From Gammaproteobacteria bacterium (GTDB taxonomy: Bacteria > Pseudomonadota > Gammaproteobacteria > Chromatiales > Chromatiaceae), in NCBI GenBank assembly GCA_018812525.1, contig JAHJDE010000136.1, positions 1-33,102 of the forward strand: a DNA stretch of 33,102 nt, given 5' to 3'. Below the pieces are notes generated by a model. The model was not told the origin of the DNA and made no database searches. It saw nothing but the letters and a program-made list of their open reading frames with translations. A program made the translations under genes and the position numbers. Of the stretch, positions 1 to 8,541 are shown one piece after another. Position 1 is the stretch's first letter, and every line of letters starts with the position of its first letter.

Positions 1-345
1 AGCCTCGAATACATCCCCGAAAGCCTGGGCAGCGACCCCTGCATCCACGCAGCCTTCGACCAGATCAACGAAGCAGCGATGACAAGGGAAGAGCTGGAGA
101 TCCAACACAAGCGGCACGACTTCATCATCCTGCAACGGGGGTCGCTGGAACTGGCGGAGGCCAAGGGCAAGGAAGCTGGCAGGGCAGAAGGCCGGGCAGA
201 GGGCGAAGTCATTGGTGAAGCCAGGGGCGAACACAGGGCCAAACTGGCCATTGCCCGCAACCTGCTGCCTGTTCTGGACGATGCGGCTATTGCCGCCCTG
301 ACGGGTCTGAGCCTTGAAGAGGTCGGGCAGCTCCGGATCGAATAG
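1..345 (+). CDS. Rpn family nuclease/putative transposase, C-terminal part
   Basis: This is the 3' end of a gene that begins outside the window; the reading frame is open from base 1 and stops with TAG at 343-345. The visible 114 residues contain the tail typical of Rpn (PD-(D/E)XK) recombination-promoting nucleases: a MTREELEIQHKR segment, a run of charged Gly/Glu/Ala repeats (KGKEAGRAEGRAEGEVIGEA), then a small helical domain ending in ALTGLSLEEVGQLR. The catalytic nuclease core lies upstream and cannot be checked. The family is linked to RecA-independent DNA exchange and often occurs in many copies per genome. A MITE-like element starts 18 bases after the stop codon. Family assignment rests only on the tail, so it is fairly but not fully certain. 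Confidence 0.72.
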   Translation, partial: SLEYIPESLGSDPCIHAAFDQINEAAMTREELEIQHKRHDFIILQRGSLELAEAKGKEAGRAEGRAEGEVIGEARGEHRAKLAIARNLLPVLDDAAIAALTGLSLEEVGQLRIE

Positions 346-363
346 CGAATACACAACTTCGTT

Positions 364-564
364 CCTGATTAGCAAGATACTTCAGCCTAAGCCCATTCAC
401 CCTTCGACAAGGCTCTCCTGAGCGAAGACGAAGGGCTCAGGGCGAACGGACTTAGGCAGCATAGCCCTCTGATTTTCCATTCGTGGCGAGCCCTTCGACT
501 TTGCTTTGGAGAGCCATGTCGAACCCTGGATGGAAAATCCTGCTGAAGTATCTTGCTAATCGGG
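364..564. mobile_element. MITE-like element, 201 bp, with TIRs and 8-bp target duplication
   Basis: The ends at 364-386 and 542-564 are inverted repeats matching at 22 of 23 positions; the inner part reads GATTAGCAAGATACTTCAG on the left and its exact complement on the right. The 8-mer ACTTCGTT lies directly outside both ends (356-363 and 565-572), as expected for a target-site duplication. Inside are shorter palindromic pieces around CCTTCGAC and GAGCCC. No convincing coding sequence is present, so it would depend on a transposase elsewhere. An 8-bp duplication occurs in several IS families, and the parent family was not identified. Confidence 0.75.
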
Positions 565-572
565 ACTTCGTT

Positions 573-817
573 TTGAGGGCTAACGATCAGGCCTGTCCTG
601 AGCGGAGTCGAAGGAAGCGCAGTCGAAGGGGGCGGGTCGAGCTACCCCGGATGATGAGAAATGGCGCAAGGATGCGCCGGTTATGGACCAAAGGGTGGAA
701 AGGCCGCCTCGCCTTGCCCTCCGCGCACAGAGCCGCCCTCGCTACAGCGGGAGGTTTTTTCACGACCTCTGAGAGTCTGAAGGTCAAGATTGCCAAGCAG
801 TTACAGGGTGTCTGACA
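573..817. other. Gene-free stretch with REP-like fragments
   Basis: No gene is supported here. Bases 590-630 contain GGCCTGTCCTGAGCGGAGTC followed by two GTCGAAGG copies, a motif common in proteobacterial intergenic repeats. An imperfect GC-rich hairpin followed by six T residues (about 737-760) could act as a weak rho-independent terminator on the plus strand. The reading frame that crosses this stretch has repeat-derived, low-complexity composition. Confidence 0.4.
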
Positions 818-823
818 TATAAT
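818..823 (+). promoter_or_regulatory. Probable -10 box of typA
   Basis: TATAAT matches the sigma-70 -10 consensus exactly and lies 31 bases before the TTG start of typA. No good -35 box is seen at the usual distance: TTGCCA at 790-795 is too far, with a 22-base spacer. The promoter assignment therefore rests mainly on the -10 box and its position. Confidence 0.45.
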
Positions 824-854
824 CCCGCGTCTTTATCCAGCCGAGGTGAACCCC

Positions 855-2678
855 TTGATCGAAAATCTGCGAAATATCGCCATTATCGCCCATGTCGACC
901 ATGGCAAGACGACTTTGGTCGATGAGCTGTTGAAGCAGTCGGGTACCCTCGGTGAGCGTTATGGGGACATCGAACGGGTGATGGATTCCAACGACCTGGA
1001 GAAGGAGCGAGGCATTACCATCCTCTCCAAGAATACGGCCATCAACTGGAACGGCTACCGCATCAACATTGTCGATACTCCCGGCCACGCCGATTTCGGC
1101 GGCGAGGTGGAGCGTGTACTCTCCATGGTCGATTCGGTGCTGCTGCTGGTGGATGCCCAGGAAGGCCCCATGCCACAGACCCGCTTTGTAACCCAGAAGG
1201 CCTTCGCCCACGGGCTTCGGCCGATTGTGGTGGTGAACAAGATCGACCGACCGGGCGCGCGTCCCGACTGGGTCATCGACCAGGTATTTGATCTCTTCGA
1301 CCGCCTTGGCGCAACCGATGAACAGCTCGATTTCCCCATCGTCTACGCCTCGGCCCTCAATGGCTATGCCGGGTTGGAGAACAGCGTCAGCTCTGGCGAC
1401 ATGACCCCCCTGTTCCAGGCGATCATCGATCACTGCCCGGTGCCTCAGGTCGATCCCAAGGGCAGCTTCCAGATGCAGATTTCCACCCTGGGCTATAACA
1501 GTTATGTGGGCGCCATCGCCATCGGCCGCATCACCCGGGGCAGCGTGAAACCCAATCAGCAGATCACCGTGATCAAGCGGGACGGTGACAGCCATCGTGC
1601 CAAGGTGGGGTTGGTCTACGGCTATATGGGCCTGGACCGGCATGAGGTCGAGTCGGCCAGCGCCGGTGATATCGTGGCCCTGACCGGGATCGAGGCACCC
1701 AATGTCTCCGATACCCTCTGCGATCCCGTCGAGGCAGTGGCGCTGCCGCCCTTGACGGTCGACGAACCCACGGTCAGCGTGGTCTTCCAGGTCAACAACT
1801 CGCCCTTTGCCGGCAAGGAGGGGAAATACCTGACCTCCCGGCAGCTCAAGGAGCGCCTGGAGCGGGAGCTGATCCACAATGTGGCCCTGCGGGTGGAAGA
1901 GGGCAACGACCCGGATAAGTTCAAGGTTTCGGGGCGCGGCGAGCTTCACCTCTCCATCCTGCTGGAGAATATGCGCCGGGAAGGTTACGAAATGGCGGTC
2001 TCCCGTCCCGAGGTCATCTTCCGCGAGATCGAGGGCGAGATCTGCGAGCCCTATGAACAGTTGACCGTCGATATCGAGGAACAAAGCCAGGGTGCTGTGA
2101 TGGAGGCGCTGGGCGTCCGGCGCGGGGAGCTGAAAAACATGACCCCCGATGGCAGGGGCCGGGTGCGGATCGACTATATGATTCCCTCGCGGGGCCTGAT
2201 CGGCTTCCAGACCGATTTTATGACCCTTACATCAGGTTCGGGCCTGATCTATCATGTCTTCGATCACTATGGACCGGCCCAGCGTGGTGGGATCGCGCCG
2301 CGCAAGAACGGGGTGTTGATCTCCAACGGACTTGGTAAGGCGCTGGGTTATTCCCTGATGAATCTCCAGGAACGCGGACGGCTCTTCGTCAAGCCGGGCG
2401 ATGAGATCTACGAGGGCCAGATAATCGGTCTGCATTCCCGGGACAACGACCTTACTGTCAATCCCCTCAAGGGCAAGCAACTGACCAATATTCGTTCTGC
2501 CGGCAAAGATGACAACCTCATGCTGACACCGGCCGTGGTTTTCAGCCTGGAACAGGCCCTGGAATTCATCGAGGACGATGAGCTGGTTGAAATCACGCCC
2601 AAGGGAATTCGCCTGCGCAAGAAGCACCTCAAAGAACATGAGCGCAAGCGGGCTGGCAGGGAGGACCGGGAGGAGTAG
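855..2678 (+). CDS. typA: Ribosome-associated GTPase TypA/BipA
   Basis: TypA (BipA) is a translational GTPase of the EF-G/LepA type that binds the 70S ribosome and helps ribosome assembly and stress growth. The GTPase motifs are clear: AHVDHGKTT (P-loop), DTPGH (G3), NKID (G4) and SAL (G5), followed by domain II and the EF-G-like C-terminal domains ([31 protein letters not shown]). At 607 residues the length is normal. The TTG at 855 is preferred as start because GAGGTGA (843-849) is well spaced before it and the product then begins [19 protein letters not shown], like the enterobacterial protein. A GTG at 846 overlaps that ribosome binding site. A -10 box precedes the gene and a hairpin follows it, so it is probably monocistronic. 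Confidence 0.97.
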   Translation: MIENLRNIAIIAHVDHGKTTLVDELLKQSGTLGERYGDIERVMDSNDLEKERGITILSKNTAINWNGYRINIVDTPGHADFGGEVERVLSMVDSVLLLVDAQEGPMPQTRFVTQKAFAHGLRPIVVVNKIDRPGARPDWVIDQVFDLFDRLGATDEQLDFPIVYASALNGYAGLENSVSSGDMTPLFQAIIDHCPVPQVDPKGSFQMQISTLGYNSYVGAIAIGRITRGSVKPNQQITVIKRDGDSHRAKVGLVYGYMGLDRHEVESASAGDIVALTGIEAPNVSDTLCDPVEAVALPPLTVDEPTVSVVFQVNNSPFAGKEGKYLTSRQLKERLERELIHNVALRVEEGNDPDKFKVSGRGELHLSILLENMRREGYEMAVSRPEVIFREIEGEICEPYEQLTVDIEEQSQGAVMEALGVRRGELKNMTPDGRGRVRIDYMIPSRGLIGFQTDFMTLTSGSGLIYHVFDHYGPAQRGGIAPRKNGVLISNGLGKALGYSLMNLQERGRLFVKPGDEIYEGQIIGLHSRDNDLTVNPLKGKQLTNIRSAGKDDNLMLTPAVVFSLEQALEFIEDDELVEITPKGIRLRKKHLKEHERKRAGREDREE

Positions 2679-2696
2679 GGCTCGTAAAAAAGAAAA

Positions 2697-2714
2697 CCCC
2701 GCATCCCTGCGGGG
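2697..2714 (+). terminator. Hairpin after typA
   Basis: A perfect 7-bp stem, CCCCGCA and TGCGGGG around a TCCC loop, begins 18 bases after the typA stop. An A-rich tract precedes it but no T-run follows on the plus strand. It may terminate imperfectly or only protect the mRNA end. Confidence 0.5.
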
Positions 2715-2867
2715 TCTAAGGTCGTCGGGCTTGGTTGGCAAGTGATCCGTTGAAGTCCTCGAGGTGGCTTTCCGTCTGAATTCCTATTGACGACGCTCTT
2801 AGTATGGGGAGTCTCTGCTTGCCAGGCTATAGCGAAAATCTGAATTTTTTGTAGGAATTTTCTGAAA

Positions 2868-3305
2868 ATGATCGGGCTGCTGCAACGGGTCAAATCCTCT
2901 CAGGTCGCGGTCTGCGGCGAGATTCGAGGTGAAATTGGGCCTGGATTGCTGGTTCTGGTGGGGGTCTCGCGGGGGGACGACGAGGGTAAGGCGGTCCGTC
3001 TGCTGGAAAGGCTCCTGGGCTATCGGGTTTTCCCCGACGAGGCGGGCCGGATGAATCTCAGTCTTGCCGATGTGGGCGGCGGCCTGCTGCTGGTGCCCCA
3101 ATTCACCCTGGCGGCCGATACCCGCAAGGGCATGCGTCCCAGTTTCTCCAGCGCGGCCGAACCATCCGAAGGGGACCGCCTCTTCCATTATCTGGCCAGT
3201 TTGGCCCGTGAACGGCACCCTTGGGTGCAATGCGGCGTCTTTGGCGCCGACATGCAGCTGTCCCTGATCAACGACGGGCCGGTCACCTTCTGGCTGGAGG
3301 TCTGA
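2868..3305 (+). CDS. dtd: D-aminoacyl-tRNA deacylase
   Basis: DTD hydrolyses D-amino acids, and glycine on tRNA(Ala), from mischarged tRNAs in the cytoplasm. The 145-residue length is typical. The two signature motifs are visible: an SQxxT-type motif, here [18 protein letters not shown], and the C-terminal [11 protein letters not shown] containing the cross-subunit Gly-Pro. In the first motif Pro replaces the usual Ser, while Gln, Phe and Thr are kept. The ATG at 2868 has AGGAAT about 10 bases upstream. dtd lies 44 bases before hisB on the same strand, so the two may be co-transcribed. Confidence 0.96.
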   Translation: MIGLLQRVKSSQVAVCGEIRGEIGPGLLVLVGVSRGDDEGKAVRLLERLLGYRVFPDEAGRMNLSLADVGGGLLLVPQFTLAADTRKGMRPSFSSAAEPSEGDRLFHYLASLARERHPWVQCGVFGADMQLSLINDGPVTFWLEV

Positions 3306-3349
3306 CAGGCCTGTGGTAATGTAACCCTTTCCTTCGAGCGGATGCCGCG

Positions 3350-3940
3350 ATGCAACGAACAGCCACTATCGAGCGCAACACGCTGGAGACGCGGATCAGC
3401 GTCTCCCTCAATCTGGATGGCGAGGGCAAGGGGGCCTTCGCCACCGGGGTGCCGTTCCTGGAGCACATGCTGGATCAAGTCGCCCGTCATGGCATGATCG
3501 ATATCGACCTCAAGGCGCAGGGCGACCTGCACATCGATACACACCACACGGTCGAGGACATCGGCATCAGCCTGGGGCAGGCCTTCGCCAAGGCGGTCGG
3601 GGACAAGAAGGGGATTCGCCGTTACGGTCATGCCTATGTGCCCCTGGACGAGGCCCTGTCGCGGGTGGTGATCGATTTCTCCGGCCGGCCCGGCCTGGAG
3701 TTTCATGTGGATTTCAAGCGTGAACGGATCGGCGGCTTCGAGGTGGACCTGTTCCGCGAGTTCTTCCAGGGCTTCGTCAACCACGCTGGCGTGACCCTGC
3801 ACCTGGATAATATCCGCGGCGGCAACGCCCACCACATCGCCGAGACCCTGTTCAAGGCCTTCGGCCGGGCCTTGCGCCAGGCCCTGGAACTGGACCCCCG
3901 CATGGCGGGGACGGTCCCCTCCACCAAGGGGAGCCTTTGA
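3350..3940 (+). CDS. hisB: Imidazoleglycerol-phosphate dehydratase
   Basis: HisB dehydrates imidazole glycerol phosphate to imidazole acetol phosphate in histidine synthesis. This 196-residue protein is the stand-alone dehydratase, without the fused histidinol phosphatase domain of E. coli. Metal-binding His motifs are present: [23 protein letters not shown] and [19 protein letters not shown]. hisH begins one base after the hisB stop, so the two are certainly co-transcribed and probably translationally coupled. The ATG at 3350 gives the standard N-terminus ([14 protein letters not shown]). Confidence 0.97.
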   Translation: MQRTATIERNTLETRISVSLNLDGEGKGAFATGVPFLEHMLDQVARHGMIDIDLKAQGDLHIDTHHTVEDIGISLGQAFAKAVGDKKGIRRYGHAYVPLDEALSRVVIDFSGRPGLEFHVDFKRERIGGFEVDLFREFFQGFVNHAGVTLHLDNIRGGNAHHIAETLFKAFGRALRQALELDPRMAGTVPSTKGSL

Positions 3941-3941
3941 C

Positions 3942-4565
3942 ATGGGGCAGCGGATCGCCGTCATCGACTATGGCATGGGGAATCTGCGTTCGGTCTCCAA
4001 GGCGATGGAGCATGTGGCCGGCCCTGGCTACGAGGTGCGGGTCACCGATGACCCTGCCTATATCTCCGCCGCCGACCGGGTGGTGTTTCCCGGTCAGGGG
4101 GCCGCGCGGGACTGCATGGCCGCCATCGGCCGGCATCACCTGAATCAGGCCCTGATGCAGGCCGCCCGTGAAAAACCCTTCCTCGGCATCTGCATGGGGC
4201 TCCAGGTCCTGCTCGATCACAGCGAGGAGAACGGCGGCACCCCGTTGTTGGGTCTTTATCCCGGCAATGTGGTCCATTTCCCCGACATGGGGCTGAAGGT
4301 GCCGCACATGGGCTGGAACCAAGTCCTGCCGGTGGGCGATCACCCCCTGTGGACCGGCATCGAGCCGGGCAGCCGCTTCTATTTCGTACACAGTTATTAC
4401 GTCGTTCCGGCGGACGAGACCCTGAAAGCGGCCGAGACCGAATACGGTATCCGCTTCCCCAGCGCCATCGCCCAGGCCAATGTCTTCGCCGTGCAGTTCC
4501 ACCCCGAAAAGAGCGCCGACAACGGATTGCAGTTGCTGCGCAACTTCGTGAACTGGAAGCCTTGA
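3942..4565 (+). CDS. hisH: Imidazole glycerol phosphate synthase glutaminase subunit
   Basis: HisH is the class I glutamine amidotransferase subunit that feeds ammonia to HisF. The N-terminus (IAVIDYGMGNLRSVSKA), the oxyanion region PGQGA, the nucleophile Cys84 in GICMGLQVLL and the His187/Glu189 pair in QFHPEKS are all present in the 207 residues. The gene follows hisB after one base and precedes hisA by about 100 bases, a gap filled by a dispersed palindromic repeat. Its partner hisF, often found after hisA, is not in the window. Confidence 0.97.
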   Translation: MGQRIAVIDYGMGNLRSVSKAMEHVAGPGYEVRVTDDPAYISAADRVVFPGQGAARDCMAAIGRHHLNQALMQAAREKPFLGICMGLQVLLDHSEENGGTPLLGLYPGNVVHFPDMGLKVPHMGWNQVLPVGDHPLWTGIEPGSRFYFVHSYYVVPADETLKAAETEYGIRFPSAIAQANVFAVQFHPEKSADNGLQLLRNFVNWKP

Positions 4566-4573
4566 CCATTTCC

Positions 4574-4641
4574 CGCGCAAGGGCGCCAAGACGCAACGTA
4601 TTATTCTTAAAATCCTTTGCGACTTTGCGCCTTTGCGCGAG
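4574..4641. repeat. Dispersed repeat family A (GCGCAAAGRCGC type) between hisH and hisA
   Basis: The left end reads CGCGCAAGGGCGCCAAGACG and the right end CTTTGCGCCTTTGCGCGAG; they are imperfect inverted repeats around an AT-rich centre. Related copies lie at 22558-22679 and 25428-25546, with a half copy at 15510-15537. All copies lie between genes or at gene ends. Confidence 0.65.
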
Positions 4642-4669
4642 GCATAAATTTCATAAAGAGTGAGTGGCT

Positions 4670-5413
4670 ATGCTGTTGATTCCCGCGATTGATCTGAAAG
4701 ACGGCAACTGTGTCCGGCTGCGCCAGGGACGTATGGAGGACGATACGGTCTTCTCCAGCGATCCCGTGGAAATGGCCGGCCGCTGGGTGAAGGAGGGCGC
4801 GCGTCGTCTGCACCTGGTGGACCTGAACGGCGCCTTTGCCGGCCAGCCAGTGAACGGCGAGGTCATTCAGGCCATCCGGGAGGCCTATCCCAGCTTGCCG
4901 ATCCAGGTGGGCGGCGGAATCCGGGACGAGGCGACCATCGAGACCTATCTGAATCTGGGGATCGATGCCTGCATCATCGGCACCAAGGCGGTGAAAGAAC
5001 CCGATTTCGTCTCCATCGTCTGCCGCGAGTTCCCCGGCAGCATCATCGTCGGCCTGGATGCCAAGGAGGGGAAGGTGGCCATCAACGGCTGGGCGGAAGT
5101 GACCGGCATCGACGTGGTCGAACTGGCCAAACGGTTCCAGGACGACGGCGTCTCCGCCATCGTCTATACTGACATCGGCCGCGACGGCATGCTGGGCGGG
5201 GTCAATCTGGAGGCCACGCTGAACCTGGCCAACGCCGTCTCGATCCCCATCATCGCCTCCGGCGGCATCACCAATCTGGACGACATCCGGGCCCTCTGCG
5301 GGGCCGATACCAAGAACATCCTGGGCGCCATCACCGGACGGGCCATCTACGAGGGCACACTCGACTTTGCCGAGGGTCAGAAGCTGGCCGACTTGTTGAG
5401 TGAGATGTTGTGA
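4670..5413 (+). CDS. hisA: ProFAR isomerase (1-(5-phosphoribosyl)-5-[(5-phosphoribosylamino)methylideneamino]imidazole-4-carboxamide isomerase)
   Basis: HisA carries out the Amadori-type isomerisation of ProFAR to PRFAR in histidine synthesis. It is a 247-residue TIM barrel. The catalytic Asp8 lies in [17 protein letters not shown] and the second Asp at about 130 in [15 protein letters not shown]; the phosphate sites are QVGGGIRDE and [10 protein letters not shown]. The ATG at 4670 is chosen because AAAGAG lies 9 bases upstream and the product starts at the conserved LLIPAIDL; a GTG six bases earlier would sit too close to that site. A strong hairpin starts 22 bases after the stop, so the his transcript may end there. 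Confidence 0.96.
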   Translation: MLLIPAIDLKDGNCVRLRQGRMEDDTVFSSDPVEMAGRWVKEGARRLHLVDLNGAFAGQPVNGEVIQAIREAYPSLPIQVGGGIRDEATIETYLNLGIDACIIGTKAVKEPDFVSIVCREFPGSIIVGLDAKEGKVAINGWAEVTGIDVVELAKRFQDDGVSAIVYTDIGRDGMLGGVNLEATLNLANAVSIPIIASGGITNLDDIRALCGADTKNILGAITGRAIYEGTLDFAEGQKLADLLSEML

Positions 5414-5434
5414 CGCCAAAATAGCATTCAACAC

Positions 5435-5586
5435 GAGGTTCTTGCAAAACTGCAAGAACCTCTTGCGGTTCAGGGATGAACCGTCATATTCAATGGCCTA
5501 AGCCATTGAATATGACGAAAACGAAAAATCGCATTTTTCGTTTTCGTCTTGCAAAATGGCCAGGAAGGCCATTTTGCAAGTTCCTC
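5435..5586. mobile_element. Nested-palindrome element, 152 bp, with TIRs and 5-bp direct repeat
   Basis: Five consecutive perfect stem-loops tile this stretch almost without gaps: 5435-5446/5451-5462 (12 bp), 5466-5472/5477-5483 (7 bp), 5483-5497/5502-5516 (15 bp), 5514-5529/5533-5548 (16 bp) and 5548-5561/5567-5580 (14 bp). The outermost bases form a terminal inverted repeat, GAGGTTCTTGCAAAA against GAGGAACTTGCAAAA, read inwards from each end. AACAC flanks both ends (5430-5434 and 5587-5591) as a possible target duplication; with one more matching pair it reads TCAACAC. No coding sequence is seen. The first hairpin may also end the his transcript. Confidence 0.65.
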
Positions 5587-5607
5587 AACACTATTAGCAA
5601 AAACAGG

Positions 5608-5665
5608 GTAAGAGTGGACTTGTCCGCGAAAATCGTCGCAGTATCGCGGGCAAGCCCGCTCTTAC
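5608..5665. repeat. REP-like inverted repeat (GTRRGAGCG...CGCGA family)
   Basis: The arms 5608-5629 and 5644-5665 pair over 22 positions with three differences, all compatible with G-U pairing in RNA. The right arm, read inward, is GTAAGAGCG-GGCTTGCC-CGCGA, close to the REP sequence common in Pseudomonas. Relatives in this window are at 15415-15460, 21085-21193 and 33036-33085. Confidence 0.65.
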
Positions 5666-5712
5666 GACGGGGTCAACTGCGATTTCCAGGATCAATCTAA
5701 TGGCGGCTCTGT

Positions 5713-5742
5713 GCAAAACATTGGGACACTATAATGTTTTGC
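5713..5742. repeat. Perfect 10-bp hairpin between convergent genes
   Basis: GCAAAACATT and AATGTTTTGC pair around a 10-base loop. The hairpin lies 30 bases past the stop of the minus-strand DUF1631 gene and could close that transcript, although no T-run follows it. Confidence 0.45.
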
Positions 5743-5772
5743 CGTTTGCCTTATCCTCCCTCTCATAGTCTC

Positions 5773-8112
5773 TCAGCCTGCGCCACCTGCCTCCGAGAGG
5801 ACTTCCCTGCTGCGCTTCAGGGCCTCGACCATGGCGTTCATGGCGCGATCCACTAACAGGGGCGGCTCCGTCTCCTTGATCAAGTGGATGCGGTATTCGC
5901 GCAGTCCCTGGGCCAGTTCCGGCACACGCAACTCCGCTGCCTTCATTCCCTGGCGGTTCACGAAGACGCAGAGGTCGGTCATGCCGCTGCGCCAGGAGAG
6001 CTTGAGGCGGCTCGGGGGAGCATCGTCCTGCTGTTTGAACTCGAACCAGCTACCCACCTTGGCCGTCTCGGCCAATTCCTGATGCTGATCCTCGATCACG
6101 AGCAGGTTGGATTCGGTGGCCAGACCCAAGCTGTCAGGCAGCACGCCGGCACTGGCACCCCGCACCAGGGCGGAAATGCTCTCCTCCCGTATCGCCTGTT
6201 CGTTTCCCGAGGGGCGGTCGTTCGGCTTGGGCGGTTCGTTGCGCAGACAGGCAATGTGAGTGGTTTGCAAATCCTTAAACAGGCTGGACATGCTGCGCTG
6301 GTCGTAGGAGATGGCGGACAGGTTGTCACGCAGGTCCTTGAGGATGGCCGGGATCTCGGCCAGCATCCGCTTGCGTTCCTGTGGATCTGTCTTGGGCTGT
6401 ACACTCCAGATCAGCCTGTCCACGACACTCAGGACGAAGCCCCACTGCTCGCTCTCCACCCCGTTGCGGAGGTAGACCAGGGAGACCACGTCCCGCCAAG
6501 GACCCTCCAGCAGGTTCCGGACCACCTCGGGCACTGTTTTCGCGCCATCCAGGCGATCCTTGATCTCCTTGCCGGCCCGGCTGCGCGCCGACTCCAGGCG
6601 CTCACGGCCCTTGTTGACCTGGGTCGCCCGCTCCTCGGCGGCATTCAGTCGGCTGTCCTCGGCGGAGACAAAGGCGCTGAACCGGTCGTTGAGCTCGCTG
6701 AACAGGCCGGGATTGTCCTCGAAATCGTCCAGGACCCGCTGGACGACGGTCTCCACCTCTCGATAGAGGGGGTCCCTGGCCGCCTCGACTGTGGTATCCC
6801 AGCGGGCGGCGGCCTGGGCCAGGCCGTTCAGCAGCTTGCGGGCCGGGTGGGATTTTTTGGAGAAGAAGCTCTTGTCGATGACGGCCAGCTTGACCATGGG
6901 GATCTGCAAACGGCTCAACAAGACCTTCATCTGGTCCGGCAGGGCGTGATCTTCCAGGATAAAGTCGAACAGCATGGAGATGATGTCGATCACCTCCTCC
7001 TCCGGCTTGCCGATCCCCTTGCGGGCGGACCCGCCCTGGCCGATGGAGAAGAACCGCAGCAGATCCTTTCGCACATCGCTGAGGCGGGGCACCTCATCGG
7101 GGCCGATATCGGCGCCGCGCACCGCCTCCTGAATATTGCCCAGGGCCTCCAGTAGTTCGCGGGTTTCCACCGGCGGCAGGGAGGCCCCGCCCTGCACGTG
7201 CGTAAAGCCGGCTGTGGCATTGGCGCGGGCGCCCAAGAGTTGGCGTAGGCTGTTATAGATCTGCCCGGCCGCGATGGCATCGGCCTCTTCCTCGTAACCC
7301 ATTTCGGCGGCAAGGGCACTTTCGGCCTCCGTCCGCTCCGGGGAAACGGGGGCATGCCCCTGTGGTGCCAAGGCGGGGGAGACCGGATTGCGCTTGAATT
7401 TATGGCTGAGTTTTGGCAGAACGCCGCCGCGCACGAGAATGGCATTGATCTCGTCATAGAGGCCGCCGAGGTAGGAAACCACCTCTTTCTCGAACAGTTT
7501 GTAGACCACCAGACGGATATCAATGGGAACCTGCACAGCCCCCATGGCCTCGCCAAACCCCGCGCAAACGGCAGCCGGGGCCACGGGCAGCATCCTCTCG
7601 TCCAGGGTCTCCCCGTCCAGCTTCATAAGATGGGCGATGCGTTCCTTGAAGGCAAAAAGGTCGCGGCTGAACAGCCTTTCCCCCCGGCTCGCCATGGAGT
7701 TTATGGCCAGGGACTCCTCGAAATCCTCCTCGCCGACGAGGGACAGTTCCCGCTCCATGGCGGCGTCCTTGGCGGACCGGGCCGGCAGGGGGCCGCTGCG
7801 CCAGAAGGCGTCGTAACCCGACAGGACGGAATCGGAGAAACGCTCGCCGACTTCCTGCCGCGCCTTGCGTAATTCACGCATGGCGGCGAAGAAGTCCGTC
7901 TGCTTGGCGTTGCTCTCCGATTTCTCGGCCATCCGGAACAGGGCATCGTCCAGTTTCTCGAACAGGCCCTGCACCATTTTGCCCAAGGCACCTTCCACCA
8001 GGGCCCGGCACTCGCGCACCAGCCGGCGCGCGTTCTCATCCAGCTCGATCAATTTGCCTGACCCGCTCTTTTCGGTACCAAAAAAAGATACCACGTTGTT
8101 TGTCTGGCCCAT
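5773..8112 (-). CDS. DUF1631 family protein
   Basis: This 779-residue protein matches the DUF1631 family of gamma- and betaproteobacteria, whose biochemical role is not established. The strongest landmark is the central stretch FDFILEDHALPDQMKVLL...LQIPMVKLAVIDKSFFSKKSHPARKLLN, highly conserved in the family. It has no signal peptide or clear membrane segment, is rich in charged helices, and probably acts in the cytoplasm. The C-terminal part (about residues 660-750) contains SWFEFKQQDDAPPSRLKLSW, which resembles the PilZ-like domain often seen at the end of these proteins; that reading is tentative. The ATG at 8112 is preferred over a GTG at 8121 because GAGGG lies 8 bases before the ATG. 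The gene converges on hisA. Confidence 0.88.
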   Translation of the reverse strand: MGQTNNVVSFFGTEKSGSGKLIELDENARRLVRECRALVEGALGKMVQGLFEKLDDALFRMAEKSESNAKQTDFFAAMRELRKARQEVGERFSDSVLSGYDAFWRSGPLPARSAKDAAMERELSLVGEEDFEESLAINSMASRGERLFSRDLFAFKERIAHLMKLDGETLDERMLPVAPAAVCAGFGEAMGAVQVPIDIRLVVYKLFEKEVVSYLGGLYDEINAILVRGGVLPKLSHKFKRNPVSPALAPQGHAPVSPERTEAESALAAEMGYEEEADAIAAGQIYNSLRQLLGARANATAGFTHVQGGASLPPVETRELLEALGNIQEAVRGADIGPDEVPRLSDVRKDLLRFFSIGQGGSARKGIGKPEEEVIDIISMLFDFILEDHALPDQMKVLLSRLQIPMVKLAVIDKSFFSKKSHPARKLLNGLAQAAARWDTTVEAARDPLYREVETVVQRVLDDFEDNPGLFSELNDRFSAFVSAEDSRLNAAEERATQVNKGRERLESARSRAGKEIKDRLDGAKTVPEVVRNLLEGPWRDVVSLVYLRNGVESEQWGFVLSVVDRLIWSVQPKTDPQERKRMLAEIPAILKDLRDNLSAISYDQRSMSSLFKDLQTTHIACLRNEPPKPNDRPSGNEQAIREESISALVRGASAGVLPDSLGLATESNLLVIEDQHQELAETAKVGSWFEFKQQDDAPPSRLKLSWRSGMTDLCVFVNRQGMKAAELRVPELAQGLREYRIHLIKETEPPLLVDRAMNAMVEALKRSREVLSEAGGAG

Positions 8113-8319
8113 GGCTGACACCCTCGGGGGAAAGTTGTCCTGGATACAACTTTATGTCCCCGCACCATGGATTAATGTGCACCCCATCACAAGAAGCAAT
8201 ACCTATCGGCTCAAGCGCGAAAGCAGCAGTGTTACAAGCCCTTCTCAAGCGATTGGATCAAGCCTCGGCCGGCCCTTCCGTGGTACTGTTCAGCAAGATT
8301 CCACCAGAGGAGACAGTCC

Positions 8320-8541
8320 TTGCCTACCCAAAGACCCTTTCAGAAACTCTTATTGGCTATCGCCATCCTCAGCTATCTGGCCGCCGCCGCTTGCGGGGTG
8401 GGCGTAATATTCTTCAAGGACAGCCTGAGCGATCCGGTCGCGGCGAGCCTCATGGCGAGCATTGTCTTTTTCATCGGCGTCGGTGTCGTATTGCAGGTGA
8501 TCGGCACCGTGAACCTACCAGACCTCAGAGTGGGTCGATGA
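8320..8541 (+). CDS. Small two-helix membrane protein, unknown function
   Basis: A 73-residue protein with two hydrophobic segments (about residues 9-31 and 41-64) joined by a short polar loop, FFKDSLSDPVA. No family is recognised. It starts with TTG at 8320, supported by AGAGGAG about 7 bases upstream. Its last 27 bases overlap the end of the convergent gene 8515-8862. It is divergent from the DUF1631 gene, with about 200 bases between them that hold no other recognised feature. Whether it is expressed is uncertain; the clear ribosome binding site and coherent membrane topology argue for a real gene. Confidence 0.55.
   Translation: MPTQRPFQKLLLAIAILSYLAAAACGVGVIFFKDSLSDPVAASLMASIVFFIGVGVVLQVIGTVNLPDLRVGR

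Noticed and set aside
483-815. Possible small gene upstream of typA
   Set aside because: Its frame begins inside the MITE-like element and reads through REP-like TCGAAGG repeats; no ribosome binding site or domain.
801-2084. Long minus-strand open frame opposite typA
   Set aside because: Antisense of a clear TypA gene; no domain, and the frame merely reflects codon bias.
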